A stretch of DNA of 64,000 nt, from assembly GCA_030737875.1 (NCBI GenBank), contig CM060922.1, positions 321,503,956 to 321,567,955 of the forward strand, written 5' to 3'. This document shows positions 1 through 11,310 of the stretch, one piece after another. Position numbers and translations under genes: made by a program. This stretch comes from Allium sativum (Eukaryota > Streptophyta > Magnoliopsida > Asparagales > Amaryllidaceae). Every line of letters begins with the position of its first letter. Within the stretch, counting starts at the first letter, position 1. The notes below the pieces were generated by a model. The model saw nothing but the letters and a program-made list of their open reading frames with translations, had not been told where the DNA came from and searched no databases.

Positions 1-830
1 AACTGATTCTAGGTAGTTAAGCCTAATTGATCTCCTTAGGATCGCACGAAATCTCAAGGCTGTTCCCGAGGCAAGTAAAAAGTCTAACTACCCTCCTTAC
101 TAGCTAACCAACCAATGCCTAGAATCAACCCATAGCCCATGAAACCAAAAACATAAGCATTACACTCAAACCAATACTTATGATAGATATCCTCAATTCC
201 TTACAAACCAAAGATAAATGAGCCGAACCACTAATTGGATTTGAGACAATAATGGGATCTTCAACTATATAGGTACTAAGGTGCAGAGACTCAACTATGG
301 AAGCAGATATAAACGAATGTGAGGCGCTAAAGTCAAGAAGAGTACTAACAGGAGGATCGTAAAGATAAACTAATCTCTACCTCTCTCTCCGGTACGCTGG
401 CGGTGAGAGCATGCACTTTCCCTCCTGAAATTCTTGTCCTTTGTTCTTGCCCTTGTCCTTAATTATATGACCCGTTATACCATAATAAAGACACTTCCTC
501 TTGTCTTAGTTTTTTTTTCTATTCTTTCCTTCCTTCTTGTCCTGATTCTTCCACTTACACCTCTTTCTTTTTACCTTCGTTGTGAACCAAGTCTATATCC
601 ATGAGTTCCTCATCTTTGGGTTGTGCTCCTTAGCCAAACTCCCTCATTCTCATTTTTTCCATCCTTGTGTAACTTGTTGACAAGTCTCTTGAAAGCTGCC
701 TCCATCGCATGGAAAATCCTACAAAGCTCGAAAGAAAATTAGCCATAGGTGAAACTACAACGGCTATAGATGGAAGTTGGGCACTTGTTTGCCCTTTGAT
801 AAGTGTCATAGTCTCGTCGAGCCTACGGAA
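1..830 (-). pseudogene. Decayed gag-protease of a Ty3/gypsy retrotransposon (partial)
   Basis: Read on the minus strand from about 830 down to 1, several frames together give a recognisable Ty3/gypsy gag-protease. First comes a short gag-like stretch (AAWFRRLDETMTLIKGQ) near 840-780. A degenerate CCHC zinc knuckle follows near 510-460, reading CLYYGITGHIIKDK, in which the second and third cysteines are replaced. An aspartic-protease segment lies near 350-300, reading VSTLLDFSASHSFIS, where families of this type normally have D-S/T-G-A. Near 160-110 an ILGIGWL stretch matches the ILGMDWL signature downstream of retropepsin. Stops and frameshifts separate the pieces and the catalytic motif is altered, so the gene is dead. 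Only about 300 bp separate the primer-binding site from the knuckle, so most of the capsid region appears deleted. Reverse transcriptase, if present, would lie left of the window. The superfamily is fairly sure; the lineage (possibly Tekay/Del-like) is inference. Confidence 0.72.
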
Positions 831-1029
831 CCATGCCGCGATGAGGTTACATCCCAGAAAGACAGGAACTCCGGAGACTCAGGAAAGAAGGAAAAACGGA
901 GGATCAAAAGATAATGCATATGGCTTTGCGGAATCTGCCTTTAAAACAAAAAAAGTTCTTTTTAAAATGCTTCTTTTAAAACCGTTAAAAATAAACTTTC
1001 AATTCTTTTATCAGATCCGGTAACCTTCA

Positions 1030-1041
1030 GCTCTGATACCA
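1030..1041 (-). other. Primer-binding site (initiator tRNA-Met type) of the left Ty3/gypsy element
   Basis: The plus strand reads GCTCTGATACCA, so the minus strand reads TGGTATCAGAGC, the standard complement of the plant initiator tRNA-Met 3' end. It lies two bases from the LTR edge (TGAAACACCC on the plus strand), which fixes the element's orientation as minus. Confidence 0.9.
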
Positions 1042-2189
1042 AGTGAAACACCCACCTCTATTAAGGTCACTCACAAAGGGAATGCCTTAATTTCGACAGA
1101 ACATTTTAGGGTAAAGATGCAGATAAATTACAAGATAGACAAATAAAGCAGCGGGAAAATAAAGTCATTTTATAAACAATGTGGCTTGGTCAAGTTTTTA
1201 TAATAGTTGTCTTAAAAACAATACATAGTACTTCTGTCTTGATTCAAAAACGTCCAAGTATAAAAGAAGCATAAAAATAACAACGATTTATTCCCCAATA
1301 GAGTAAAGCAAGCCATAGCTGAAATGAGACTGAATCCAAAGCAATACATGATGATCTTGAAGCAACAAGTAATCCAAGCTAAGCAGAAGTGTTCCCTCCC
1401 TGAGAACCCTGGGAGGGGGGAAACGGAAGAAAAGAGGCGAAACAAAACTAGCTCAGACATAAGTCTGGTAAGTCCAGCTACTTTCAGCATATGAACAAGC
1501 AAGAACAACATGACATGAATTAAACTGAATAAAGACATAAGCATGATGATAAGGAACATAGGATACACAGGATAAGCAACATGAAAGATAAACTAAATAT
1601 AACATCGCATGTTAACTATTCTCTGCTTCGCTACTACCAAGTTATTCTGATTTCTATATCTCTGCACCACCTAACGAGTGTGCCAACTAGTAATCTGTAT
1701 AAAGGATAATATTACAATGTGATCCTAATCCCCGCAATTGTGGCAGCCTTCAAGTGTACATCTATTATGAGGATTCCACCTCAATCAGCCTAATTGCCAT
1801 GAAGATGTTAGATGTACCCTTACTACCCTATCGATCGGCTCCCTACTTGTACAAATGTTCCATGTGTCTGTGTCAATCGGCCCCCTCTTGCGTGTAGATA
1901 CCCTGCGCTGGTCCCACCGTAAGGTGTATCAATCCTTATGATAGCGACTCGACACAAATCAAGATGCACAGTGTATAACTACTGGTACCCAGTGCCTGCT
2001 TTTTCCCACTCTTGAGTACATGCACGCCCGCAAACCGTCGGATCCTACACTGACGCACCCCCTGCCGTTGTTTTGACCACTTATAATCAGCCCAGTAATC
2101 GTGCCCCACCCTGCCTAGCTCAGTGTACCATGATACATCTATGTGGGTTACTGCTGGAATGGGTCCCCGTTACTAGGGTTTCCTACTGG

Positions 2190-3140
2190 TTAAGTTTGTG
2201 GGTCTATATTTACTAATATTACCCACCAACCCAATATGTACTTAACCCTCCAACCGATTCAAGCATGTTTATATAATGGTTATGTTTTGTGGGCCATATT
2301 TACTAATATTACCTACCAACCCGACATATACTTAACCTTCCCACAGATTCAAGCATGTTTATATAATGGTTAAGTTTTGTGGGCCTATATTTACTAATAT
2401 TACCCACCAACCCGACGTATACTTAACCTTCCTACTCGTCATGCCATGTTGGTTAAGTGGTTCTTATTAACTTAACCTTTCTCACTTATCATGTTGGATT
2501 GGTTAAGTGTGATTTATTAACTCAACCCTGTTCATTCATCAGGTTATATTGGTTAAATATTTCCCATTTAACTTAACCCCATTCGTTCATCAAGTTATAT
2601 GGGTCAAGTGTCATTAATCAATTCTAGTTAATTTAACCCACCCACTCGCCTTGTCATGTTGGTTAAGTGTTTCCTTCTAGTGTTAACTTGACCCTAACTT
2701 AAATCATGTTATATTGGTTAAGCGTTTCCCTCTTGTGTTAACTTAACCCTTCCCATACATCGTGTTATATAATTGGTTAACTGTTTTCCTCTTTTATTAC
2801 TTAACCCCACCCCATGTAATTATATATTGGTTAAGTGTATCCTCTTGTATTACTTAACCCTACCACAAGTCATTATATATTTTGGTTAAGTGTTACTTTA
2901 GTTAACTTAACCATATCATCTGCTTAATTAACATGTTATAATGGTTAAGTGCTGCCTTAGTTAACTTAACCCTACCATCTGTTAAGTTAACATGTTATAA
3001 TGGTTAAGTGTTCCCTTAGTTAACTTAACCCTACCCTATATCATGTATTGTTGGTTAGGTGTCCTTTGCCCATTCATGTTTAACTTAACCCACCCATATG
3101 TTATATTGGTTGAGTATCAATTAACCTAACCCTCCCATAC
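2190..3140. repeat. TTAAC-rich minisatellite inside the left LTR
   Basis: About 950 bp of degenerate tandem units of roughly 55-65 bp, each built around GGTTAAGTG...TTAACTTAACCC. Because TTAACTTAACC and GGTTAAG are near complements, each unit can fold on itself. Units are clearest at 2890-3060. No coding potential. Confidence 0.75.
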
Positions 3141-3191
3141 TTAGCATGTGTTAATAGCATTAATTCATTCATTAAAGCACTAACCACTCAC

Positions 3192-3390
3192 ATTAGACAA
3201 GTATTGTTGCGGTCACTGGATGTGCCAGTCGGTTTCAGGCAGTTTTACACCGCAACTCAGTCTAACCTCGGGTTCTTATTGGGCTCAATGCCCTAACCTC
3301 CCACATTAGATATGTATTGTGGTGGTTACTGGACAGCCGGGCGGTTCCGGGCAGTTTTACACCAAAACTCAATCTAACCTCAGGTTAGGC
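3192..3390. repeat. Two-copy ~113-bp tandem duplication
   Basis: The blocks starting CATTAGACAAGTATTG (3192) and CATTAGATATGTATTG (3305) share GGCAGTTTTACACC and CTCAGTCTAACCTC / CTCAATCTAACCTC, with visible divergence between copies. It lies inside the left LTR. Confidence 0.7.
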
Positions 3391-4692
3391 ATATTCATCT
3401 TTCCTATAATTTATATATTTCTTATTTATGACAAATTCCACATGTAAATTATTCCCAGTTAAATTATGCCATAATTATCCTTTTAATTATGCTAACAATT
3501 AATAGTATACTAAATATACCACTTCATGAACCAATCTATGCCATGTAATTTTCATGTTTATCCTTCATATTTATATGTAAATTATAAATCAATTACTGTC
3601 ATGGCCCACTTTCCTTCTAAATCATGTTCATAATCTTTGGTATATAAATTATACCGTTACATGCCATAAACCATTTACATGGTTATGAGCCAAATATGTT
3701 AATTACATGAAATTTCAAGTTATTAATCAAAATAGGCTATACCCCGTCTTCCCAAACTTGCAATAATAGTCATTCCCAAAATCACTATGTCATATATTTG
3801 ATGTTCCAAATCAATAGTTAAACCCAATCTAGTTTTAATATTCTAGTTTACAGTGTATGGCCAAAACTTGGTTTACAAGCCAGCTGACCCAAACTTGCAG
3901 TTATAATGATAACAATGCCCCAATGTCAATTACAAGTTTTGCCCAACCATTTCACCAAATATGTTATGTTCAGTTACTTTCCCCAATTATGTTATGCCAA
4001 TATTGTCAATCTCATGTTTATGCCCCAATAACTCAAACCTTCCGGTATTCCCATCGTACGTATATCGCGATTCAACCTAGATTATAGGTCAATCTAGATT
4101 CACAAATAAAAAGGAACAAATAGGAATAATATGACAATGATAGGCATAAGAACTGTCACAAGATGATAGTACCAAAACAAAAGAATTACAGATCTAATAG
4201 AATTACAACATAACTGAATAAACTGATTTAGAATCATTGCAGGCATATAAACCTGATTATGGACAATATTATGAATTTGAAAGGCTTGAATAATAAACTA
4301 GGTTCGATAACTTGTATAGGTTCGATTGGGTCGATAAGAAGCAACCTTTCACAAAGGCTAAGAATAGATCCAAATAGAAAATCAAGCATAGGTCCAAATT
4401 CATTTTATTCCATGTCCATACTATAATTAGTTGTCTAAATCTGAAAGTAATCATGAACTTACAAAAAAAAGGCAAGTCTTGTTTTCTGGAATCTGTATTC
4501 TGAAACTGAATTGCTCGCCTTTGATGTAGACTAATTGTTCTTTTGATCCTATTCAGATTGGAAGAAGAAGAAGTACTAGTTCTAGCTTAGGTTTCAGCAG
4601 AGTAGCGACTGCCATTGATTTATTTTTAGAGAAGTAGAGAGCAATGGAGGCAATATAATAATGTAAGAGATTTAGGTTTTGGCTTAGGGATG

Positions 4693-4700
4693 TATTTATA
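4693..4700 (-). promoter_or_regulatory. TATA box of the left LTR
   Basis: The minus strand reads CCTATAAATACATCC about 430 bp inside the LTR. It is a consensus plant TATA box in the position expected for U3, so transcription would run leftward. Confidence 0.65.
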
Positions 4701-4810
4701 GGGGAATAGAAGTGTTTTAGGCCTTAGATATCAACCTAGAACCAATCCGGACCATCAGAACAAGCAAAACCACGTCACAAGCCAAAGAAAATCGGATCTG
4801 GGCCAAAGCA

Positions 4811-4917
4811 GGTCGACCTGTAGGGAGGAGGTCGACCCCCTGGCCGACCTATGACCTAGGTCGACCCCCAGGTCGGCCTCCCTGGGTAGGTCGACCCCCA
4901 GGTCGACCTACCTGGGT
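4811..4917. repeat. Array of GGTCGACC palindromes in U3
   Basis: Within 107 bp the palindrome GGTCGACC occurs five times (about 4811, 4829, 4859, 4889 and 4901), plus near-copies GGCCGACC and GGTCGGCC. They are separated by C/G-rich spacers such as CCCCCAGGTCG and CCTGGGTA. The array is GC-rich in an AT-rich LTR and lies about 110-220 bp upstream of the TATA box in element orientation. Confidence 0.85.
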
Positions 4918-5129
4918 ATTTTTCTATGTAAATTCTGATTTTTTCTTGAATCTTCCGAAGGCCATAACTTCTTCATACGAAGTCCGATTTACGCAAACTT
5001 GGACTCTATTCCAAGAATAATTACGAGACGAACGCAACGGCGTAACCCGTTTCATTTAATTATTCTTTTAATAATTAGTTATCCTTTAATAATCTCTTAT
5101 GTCCTGTTTTAAAATTACGGGGTGTTACA

Positions 5130-6335
5130 GTACCCCTTACAGTCAGTATTGTGGTCTCAAGACTTGAAACTATCTTGTACTAGGATTCCTAAGAAGAGAC
5201 TTACAAATTATTTGAATTTTCTATGACTGATATATGATTACCATATATGGTCAATCTTTATTTTTCATTCAATTTTCAATTAATTTGACTAGAGTGTCTA
5301 TCAGTTACATCTAATCTTATTCAGGATTATTCATAAGAAACAATAAGATAACAAATATTGAAATATGTTATAGCTTAAACAACAAGAGTAAAATGACCAT
5401 AAGGTAAAATATTTTAGAAATTTCTTAGGATGGTGCAGGGATAACTAATGTTAAGTGGTTATCTATATAGAATGGAAATCATTTTGTCAAAATGATAAAG
5501 GGAACAAGCATACTTTATAGTGTTTTTAATTCCGTAAAGTCAAAACAAATGAAACACAGTCGAGTACTGTATATATGGAAAAATATCATTTGTAACATTA
5601 AAGACAATAAAGTTATTGTTTTTTTGTTGTAATTTCTCTTTACTCATATTATCATTTTAAAATTAGTACGGATTATTTATTTTAAGAACATGACTTCATT
5701 TAGCATTTTGGTAAGAAGAAAAAAGGTACAAGCATTTAAGGTTAAAAATACTCATTAAAGATATATTGTAAATAAACATATATATAAGGATGAAAAAGTC
5801 ACTAAGCATTTAAATGAAAAGAAATAAGATATAGATATATTTATGGTTATTTCGTTAATGAGATATACATACATATAAAGTAGAGTACATATAATTTTTA
5901 AAGTTTTTATTGCATAATTATTTTATTTGAATTTATTTCATATTTTTATTATACTTTCATTTGGACCAATTTCGGTTTTCTATTTCTAATATAAGCAAAT
6001 TATATTATTATTACTATTGGCAAGGCTAACCGGTTTTTATAACAATCTGTAACACAGTTTTCATTATAACAAATAAGAGTACATATTTATATAGGAGATT
6101 GGTGGATCCCTTACCTGCTCTAGTCACCATTTCCTAGCCGTAGATACAATGGATGCAAACTAAAAAAATCATCACGTAGGGTGAGTTACAGTATACATGA
6201 CAAGCTCATAAGGCAGATAATAACCACCAAACAACACATGTCCCTAACAAGATACTATACGATCCCATTATCACAACAAAGTACTAGCTGCTGTAGCAAT
6301 TATATGCACCCAAGAAAACACAAGATCACTAAGAT
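5130..6335. other. AT-rich intergenic DNA, no gene seen
   Basis: About 1.2 kb between the left LTR and the solo LTR. No coding frame, RNA gene or recognisable repeat structure was found. Its last five bases (AAGAT) are the target duplication of the solo LTR. Confidence 0.6.
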
Positions 6336-7219
6336 TGTAACAACCCGGAATTTGGGGCCAATTTAAAATTTTCATTTTAGAGATTTTAGGGGTGTTTAAA
6401 TATTTAAAATAAATTATTTCAAATAAAAATGAATGGAAATTTATTTTGAGCAAAGTTAATACAAATATATTCAATTAAATTACATAAAGAATTATAAATA
6501 GGACGGTAGTTTGAAAAGTCAAACTTGAACTTTGACTAACTACACAGGGTGCAGAATAAACCGGATTTTGGTGAAACGAAAAATATTTAAATCTGTTAAT
6601 GAATATCTTTCTAACGAATCTGAAAAATCAAAGTTTCATAGTGGGAATCAAAAGTTATGGCCAAATGAATTTTCAGAAAGGTCGCTATAGAGAATATATC
6701 GCCCTTAAAAATAGACATTTTGCATACGACCTCGGAATTCGACGAAACCACTTTTGTTGGGTCTGGGATGTAAAATTATTGCTAGGTTTCGAATTTCATG
6801 ATTTTTGAAGCTAGTATGTGAGCGTGTCAAAAGAAACTGTGTTTTTTCAATTTCGGTCAAAATTAACTGACTGTAAAATAGCCATTTTTCAAACAGTCTC
6901 AGAATTCGACGAAATAAATTTTGTTAGGACTGTATCATCATGAGAAAGCCAAAAATAATTTTTTGGATTTTTCTGACTTCGTATGTGACCCCAGTAAAAT
7001 TAGAAATTTCGTTCGAATTAAAAATAAAAGAATTAATTTGAAAATAAAGAAAACACACTGTAAACTTCAGAATTAGACCGCGACACTAGCGCCATTGCGT
7101 TCAGAAGACGTCAAAACCTATTGTTCGACAGTCGTTGGGGTCCGTTTGGTGATCGTATGGAGAAACCCTAATTTTGGGATTAATTAAATAAATAAATAAA
7201 ATAAAAATACGCCATATAC

Positions 7220-7229
7220 TATATAAATA
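7220..7229 (+). promoter_or_regulatory. TATA box of the solo LTR
   Basis: TATATAAATA, about 885 bp into the LTR and followed by a C/T-rich stretch (CCATCTTCTTCTTCCC) typical of a plant leader. The predicted start is about 30 bp downstream. Confidence 0.65.
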
Positions 7230-7777
7230 CGGACCCTGTACCATCTTCTTCTTCCCGATCAGTTGAACCCATAGTCGCCCCCCCCCTTTGAATTTTCCTC
7301 TCCATTTTCCCACTAATCCACACACAATTAGACTTAGCCGTAGTTGAACTTTTTGAAGCTCTTCTCTTCCTCTCCAATCTCCGACAAGTTTCATTCGATT
7401 TCGAGCCCTGTAGCTCTCGAATTTCGAGCCCTAACCCGCAAACCTTGAACCGCCCCCGCCCCCAGCACAGACCGCCGCACCCTCTTCCCTTCCAGCCGAA
7501 CATCCCCCTCTCGTAGCTCTCCAATCTCCCGCAAACCGTTCGCAAAACCGTCGACTACAGCTCCCGAATTCTGAATTTGAAGTTTTGAACAAACTAAAAA
7601 TTTTAAGGTATGAATATTTCAGATTTGCGACGCTTTTAAGCGTTACAGCGACAGTTGTTAAAAGCCAGTTCTAATTTATTCGTATGAACTTCAAATTGAA
7701 ATCTTTCAGATCCGAAACTGTCGTGACCTTGAACACGAGATCTGATTGGATCTGAACCTTCCTTTCAAATCCAAGCT

Positions 7778-7786
7778 AGGTGAGAA
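7778..7786 (+). promoter_or_regulatory. Splice-donor-like site shared by giant LTRs
   Basis: AG|GTGAGAA about 550 bp after the TATA box. The same AGGTGAG occurs at the corresponding place in LARD1 (AAG|GTGAGT, 16984 and 24306), and TGGTGAGAA or AAGGTGAGAA in LARD2 and the last LTR. That it is spliced is inference. Confidence 0.4.
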
Positions 7787-8129
7787 TTTATTTTTAATTT
7801 AATTAATTTAATTATTATTATTACGTTATGTGAAGTTTAAATGGTTAAAAATAAATAGATCTGCGATTGTTGTCATTCTAAGTAATGGATCTAAATCGTT
7901 TGCGACGTTATGATATTAGATGTGCATGTTTAAATGTTAGATCTGGGTTTGGTGATTCATTTGTTTATCTTGTAAATCATGGTTGGTTGATATTCAAAAA
8001 CTATATGTTATTAATTCTAATTGATCCCTGTATTATTCAAAATATTGCTGTGGTAGAATGGGACACGGAATATTGGGCAAGAAATATTGGACATGAACCA
8101 CGTATAAATCTATCATCTTGTTCATCGTT

Positions 8130-9550
8130 ATGAAATTTACATCGTTATGTAATTTACATTATTTTTATTGTGAATTAAAGTAGAAAATTTACATTTTTAT
8201 ATTGTTAAAATAAAGTAGATTTTGCATAGTGAGAAAAATTACATTTTTCTTTGTAATTAACATGTGAATTTCATCATATGTTAAAATTTACATTTTTATA
8301 TGTAAATTATATAGGAAATTATGCCATATGTTAAAAATTACATTTTTCTTTGTAATTAAAAATGAATTCACACCGTATGTCAAAAATTACATTTTTCTTT
8401 GTAATTAAAAATGAATTCACACCGTATGTCAAAAATTACATTTTTCTTTGTAATTAACATGTGAATTTCATCGTATGTTAAAATTTACATTTTTATATGT
8501 AAATTATATAGGAAATTATGCCGTATGTTAAAAATTACATTTTTCTTTGTAATTAACATGTGAATTTCATCGTATGTTAAAATTTACATTTTTATATGTA
8601 AATTATATAGGAAATTATGCCGTATGTTAAAAATTACATTTTTCTTTGTAATTAACATGTGAATTTCATCGTATGTTAAAATTTACATTTTATATGTAAA
8701 TTATATAGAAAATTATGCCGTATGTTAAAAATTACAATTTTCTTTTTAATTAACATGTGAATTTCATCGTATGTTAAAATTTACATTTTTATATGTAAAT
8801 TATATAGGAAATTATGCTGTATGTTAAAAATTACACTTTTCTTTGTAATTAATATGTGAATTTCATCGTATGTTAAAATTTGCATTTTTATATGTAATTA
8901 AAACATAAGTTTACATCGTATGTTAAATATTACATTTTTATATGTAATGTATGTAGGAAATTACACCGTAGGATAAAAATTACATTTTCCTTTGTAGTTA
9001 AAAGATGCATTTACATCGTATGATAGAATTCACTTTTTTTTTTATATGTAACATAGGATGAGAATGAACATTAGAAATCAAATTTATTTATTTTATATAT
9101 AATAAAAGGTGTAGGAATATGACATGAAATTAAAGTTATATATTTTTACAATGTAAATAGGAAGTAGGGTTTGCATTGTATTTAAAATCATATTTTTACA
9201 ATGTAAATTAGAAGTAGAGTTTGCATTGTAATTAAAAAAAATATTTTTACAATGTAAATAGGAAGTAGAGTTTGCATTGTAATTAAACTTACATTTTTAT
9301 ATGTAAATTTAGAATAGGATTCACTGCAAATATAAGTTACATTTTTATTATGTAACTAAAATGAGAATGTACATTGAAGTTGAAACCTACATTTTTATAT
9401 GTAATTTAAAAGTAGGATTTTGAATGTATCAAAATTTACATTTTTACATGTAAATAAAAAAATAGGAATTTACATAGGAATTAAATTTACATTTTTTTTT
9501 TGTAAATAAAAAGGATGGAATTTACATTTTCAATGTAAGTAAAGAATGAA
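8130..9550 (+). repeat. ~99-bp AT-rich tandem repeat array with hairpin half-units
   Basis: Most regular at 8280-8880, where GTGAATTTCATCGTATG recurs about every 99 bp (for example 8461, 8560, 8659). Each unit has two ~50-bp halves, one with TTACATTTTTCTTTGTAA and one with TTACATTTTTATATGTAA. Both are short inverted repeats (TTACA...TGTAA). The array decays in order towards 9550. Confidence 0.85.
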
Positions 9551-9737
9551 TTTAGGATGCGGTAATATTATATTCATTTTCAAATGAATTAAAATTTAGT
9601 AAGGATCGGTAATTGTGTAGAGCGTTGTTTTAATCAAACGACGTTATTACGATTCAATGATTATATATATATATATAAATATAATTAAAATTAAACGAAT
9701 GGGACGTGGTAGTTCGCGTTTTGAAATCGTACCTTTA

Positions 9738-9750
9738 AACGACTATATAA
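9738..9750 (+). promoter_or_regulatory. Second TATA-like site inside the solo LTR
   Basis: CTATATAAGAAG about 280 bp upstream of the hairpin-rich core. The surrounding block (9690-9900) resembles the U3 block near 6540-6710 and has a counterpart in LARD2 (46480-46740, minus), where an AT-rich TATATATA run lies alongside. A promoter role is inference. Confidence 0.3.
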
Positions 9751-10019
9751 GAAGATCTGTCCCTCGGATTTTTCTGAAACTGAAACCGTTAGGACCGTTT
9801 TGGAAAAATCTTTCCAACGATATATATTATGTTAATATCCAACGGTTAGATTCTGAGAAATGTAAAAATCAAAATTGGTTGAATGTAGCGCCATAGTCGC
9901 CCATGGACTTAAGGCGTCGTTATATAAAAATTTATCTATTTTAAATAATTAATATAGGAAATAATCATTATAAAATGATATCAGCAAGTACGAAGGATTT
10001 TTAATATATATATATAAAC

Positions 10020-11310
10020 GAGGATTATTTGGGAACTCCGATTTCTCTCATTCCAAATATTCAAACGACGTTAATGGAAGTTTAAAGATGGCGTATGAAG
10101 ACCGTAAATCTTCCCTCGAATGGACAACGATCGAGGCCCTGATTTGACTTGCTCCCAATTCAAGGGTCATGGTCATTGCCCAAACGTACTTGTTGATTTC
10201 ATGGGTTTGGCTTTCGCTCAGACCCAGAGCATAAGCTAATAAATGGATTGTGTGTCTGACATCATACTCTATCAAATATCATGTTATTGATCTTTTGTCG
10301 AATGTATGGATGTTTGGTGGCGGGGAATTTATTCTCCTGCTTAACACCCGTTCATATATTTCGGCAAAGGGTTGGTAGTGCGATATGGAGTGATGATGTG
10401 GCATGCTAAGATGCATAGGATCAAGGTTTTGTTGAAAAGCAGGCCTTGTGGGACGATCAAAGCATAGCCTGTTTAGGCATAGCTTTGTGTACAGCGTGAC
10501 TTCGCGAGCCTCACACACCAGCGGAGTCTAAAACGGGAGAAGGGAACGCAGGGAGAGCAGCACGTTTCTTTCTAGCTAGAAGTGGTGATTGGGCTTTAAC
10601 ACGACCCAACATTTTACTTATGTGGATGATGGAATGAGGCGCCTCGGATGATAGGCCTTATAGGACTGGGAAACGTGTGTTCAGGAATAACTAATCCGCA
10701 ACTCGTATGGTGGACCAGCCCTGCAGCTATCGAAGGGTTCACTGCGGGGGATCCTGAGACATTAGCTAGAGTGTCTCGAATCGGTAGGAGCTCCTCCCTA
10801 GCCTTGACTCATGATGGAAACCAAAATCCAAATACGACCCTACGAATTTGATTGTATTACTAGTATGGAGGCATAGTAGTATGGGATACTATTCTTCCTA
10901 GGATTTATACATTTACTTTGAAATGCTTTGATATATGCTAATAATAATATTAAACTCGTATTTGCCGTATTTAGCATGTTTAATCACTATAAGGTAAAAC
11001 CCTATCCTCTGGTTTGTGTTGCATTGTGTGATGGGACCTGGGTCTTATGGTGATTCCATTTTTCTCAAAAGCATAACGTTGTTGTACGATTTACTTATTA
11101 TTTGTTCTGACACTTTTATGCACGGCAGTCCATTAGAGCAAACCCGTTCCGCGTTAGCGGCGTGGTCTTTGGATTTGTCCTATTAATAGTGATTAATTAG
11201 TTAAGAATTCTCACACCAGTCCCACGACTGACCCGTTGTTTGTACCCACCTTTTTGCAAACTCGGTTGCCCTCCCTTCTACATGGGCAGCCAAGTAAACA
11301 GGTTTATTCT
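10020..11310 (+). other. Conserved hairpin-rich LTR core (solo LTR copy)
   Basis: GC-richer than the rest of the LTR and alignable by eye with the other giant LTRs. Hairpins: ATTTGGGAA/TTCCAAAT at 10027-10058; GAAGA/TCTTC at 10097-10113; the GAATTTATTC palindrome within GGCGGGGAATTTATTCTCC at 10322-10337; the perfect palindrome GAGGCGCCTC at 10636-10645; CAGTC/GACTG at 11217-11230; TGCCC/GGGCA at 11267-11288. Shared linear words include TGTGTGTCTGACAT, GATCAAGG, CATAGCTTTGTGTA, CGCGAGCCTCACAC, TTCTAGCTAG and GGTGGACCAGCCC. No open frame is conserved, so a structured RNA or DNA role is the better reading. Confidence 0.7.

Larger units (their letters stand above)
1044..5129 (-). mobile_element. 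4.1-kb 5' LTR of the left Ty3/gypsy element
   Basis: In its own orientation this LTR starts TGTAACACCCCGTAATTTT at 5129 and ends GGTGTTTCA at 1044, next to a tRNA-Met primer-binding site. The ends are the TG...CA of an LTR with imperfect terminal inversion. Inside, in element order, are a GGTCGACC palindrome array (4917-4811), a TATA box (4700-4693), a strong splice-donor-like GTAAGT near 4460, AT-rich sequence, a ~113-bp tandem duplication, a long TTAAC-rich minisatellite, a GC-richer block (2180-1700) and a TTTTCCCGCTGC motif near 1155-1144. The GC-richer block carries GGTGGGACCAGC, matching GGTGGACCAGC in the giant LTRs further right, so this LTR is distantly related to them. The partner LTR is outside the window, so no target duplication can be checked. 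Confidence 0.82.

Noticed and set aside
610..720. MDID-type words in the left gag, recalling fungal Ty3 elements
   Set aside because: Too short and decayed to support horizontal transfer; the LTR and primer-binding site are ordinary for plants.
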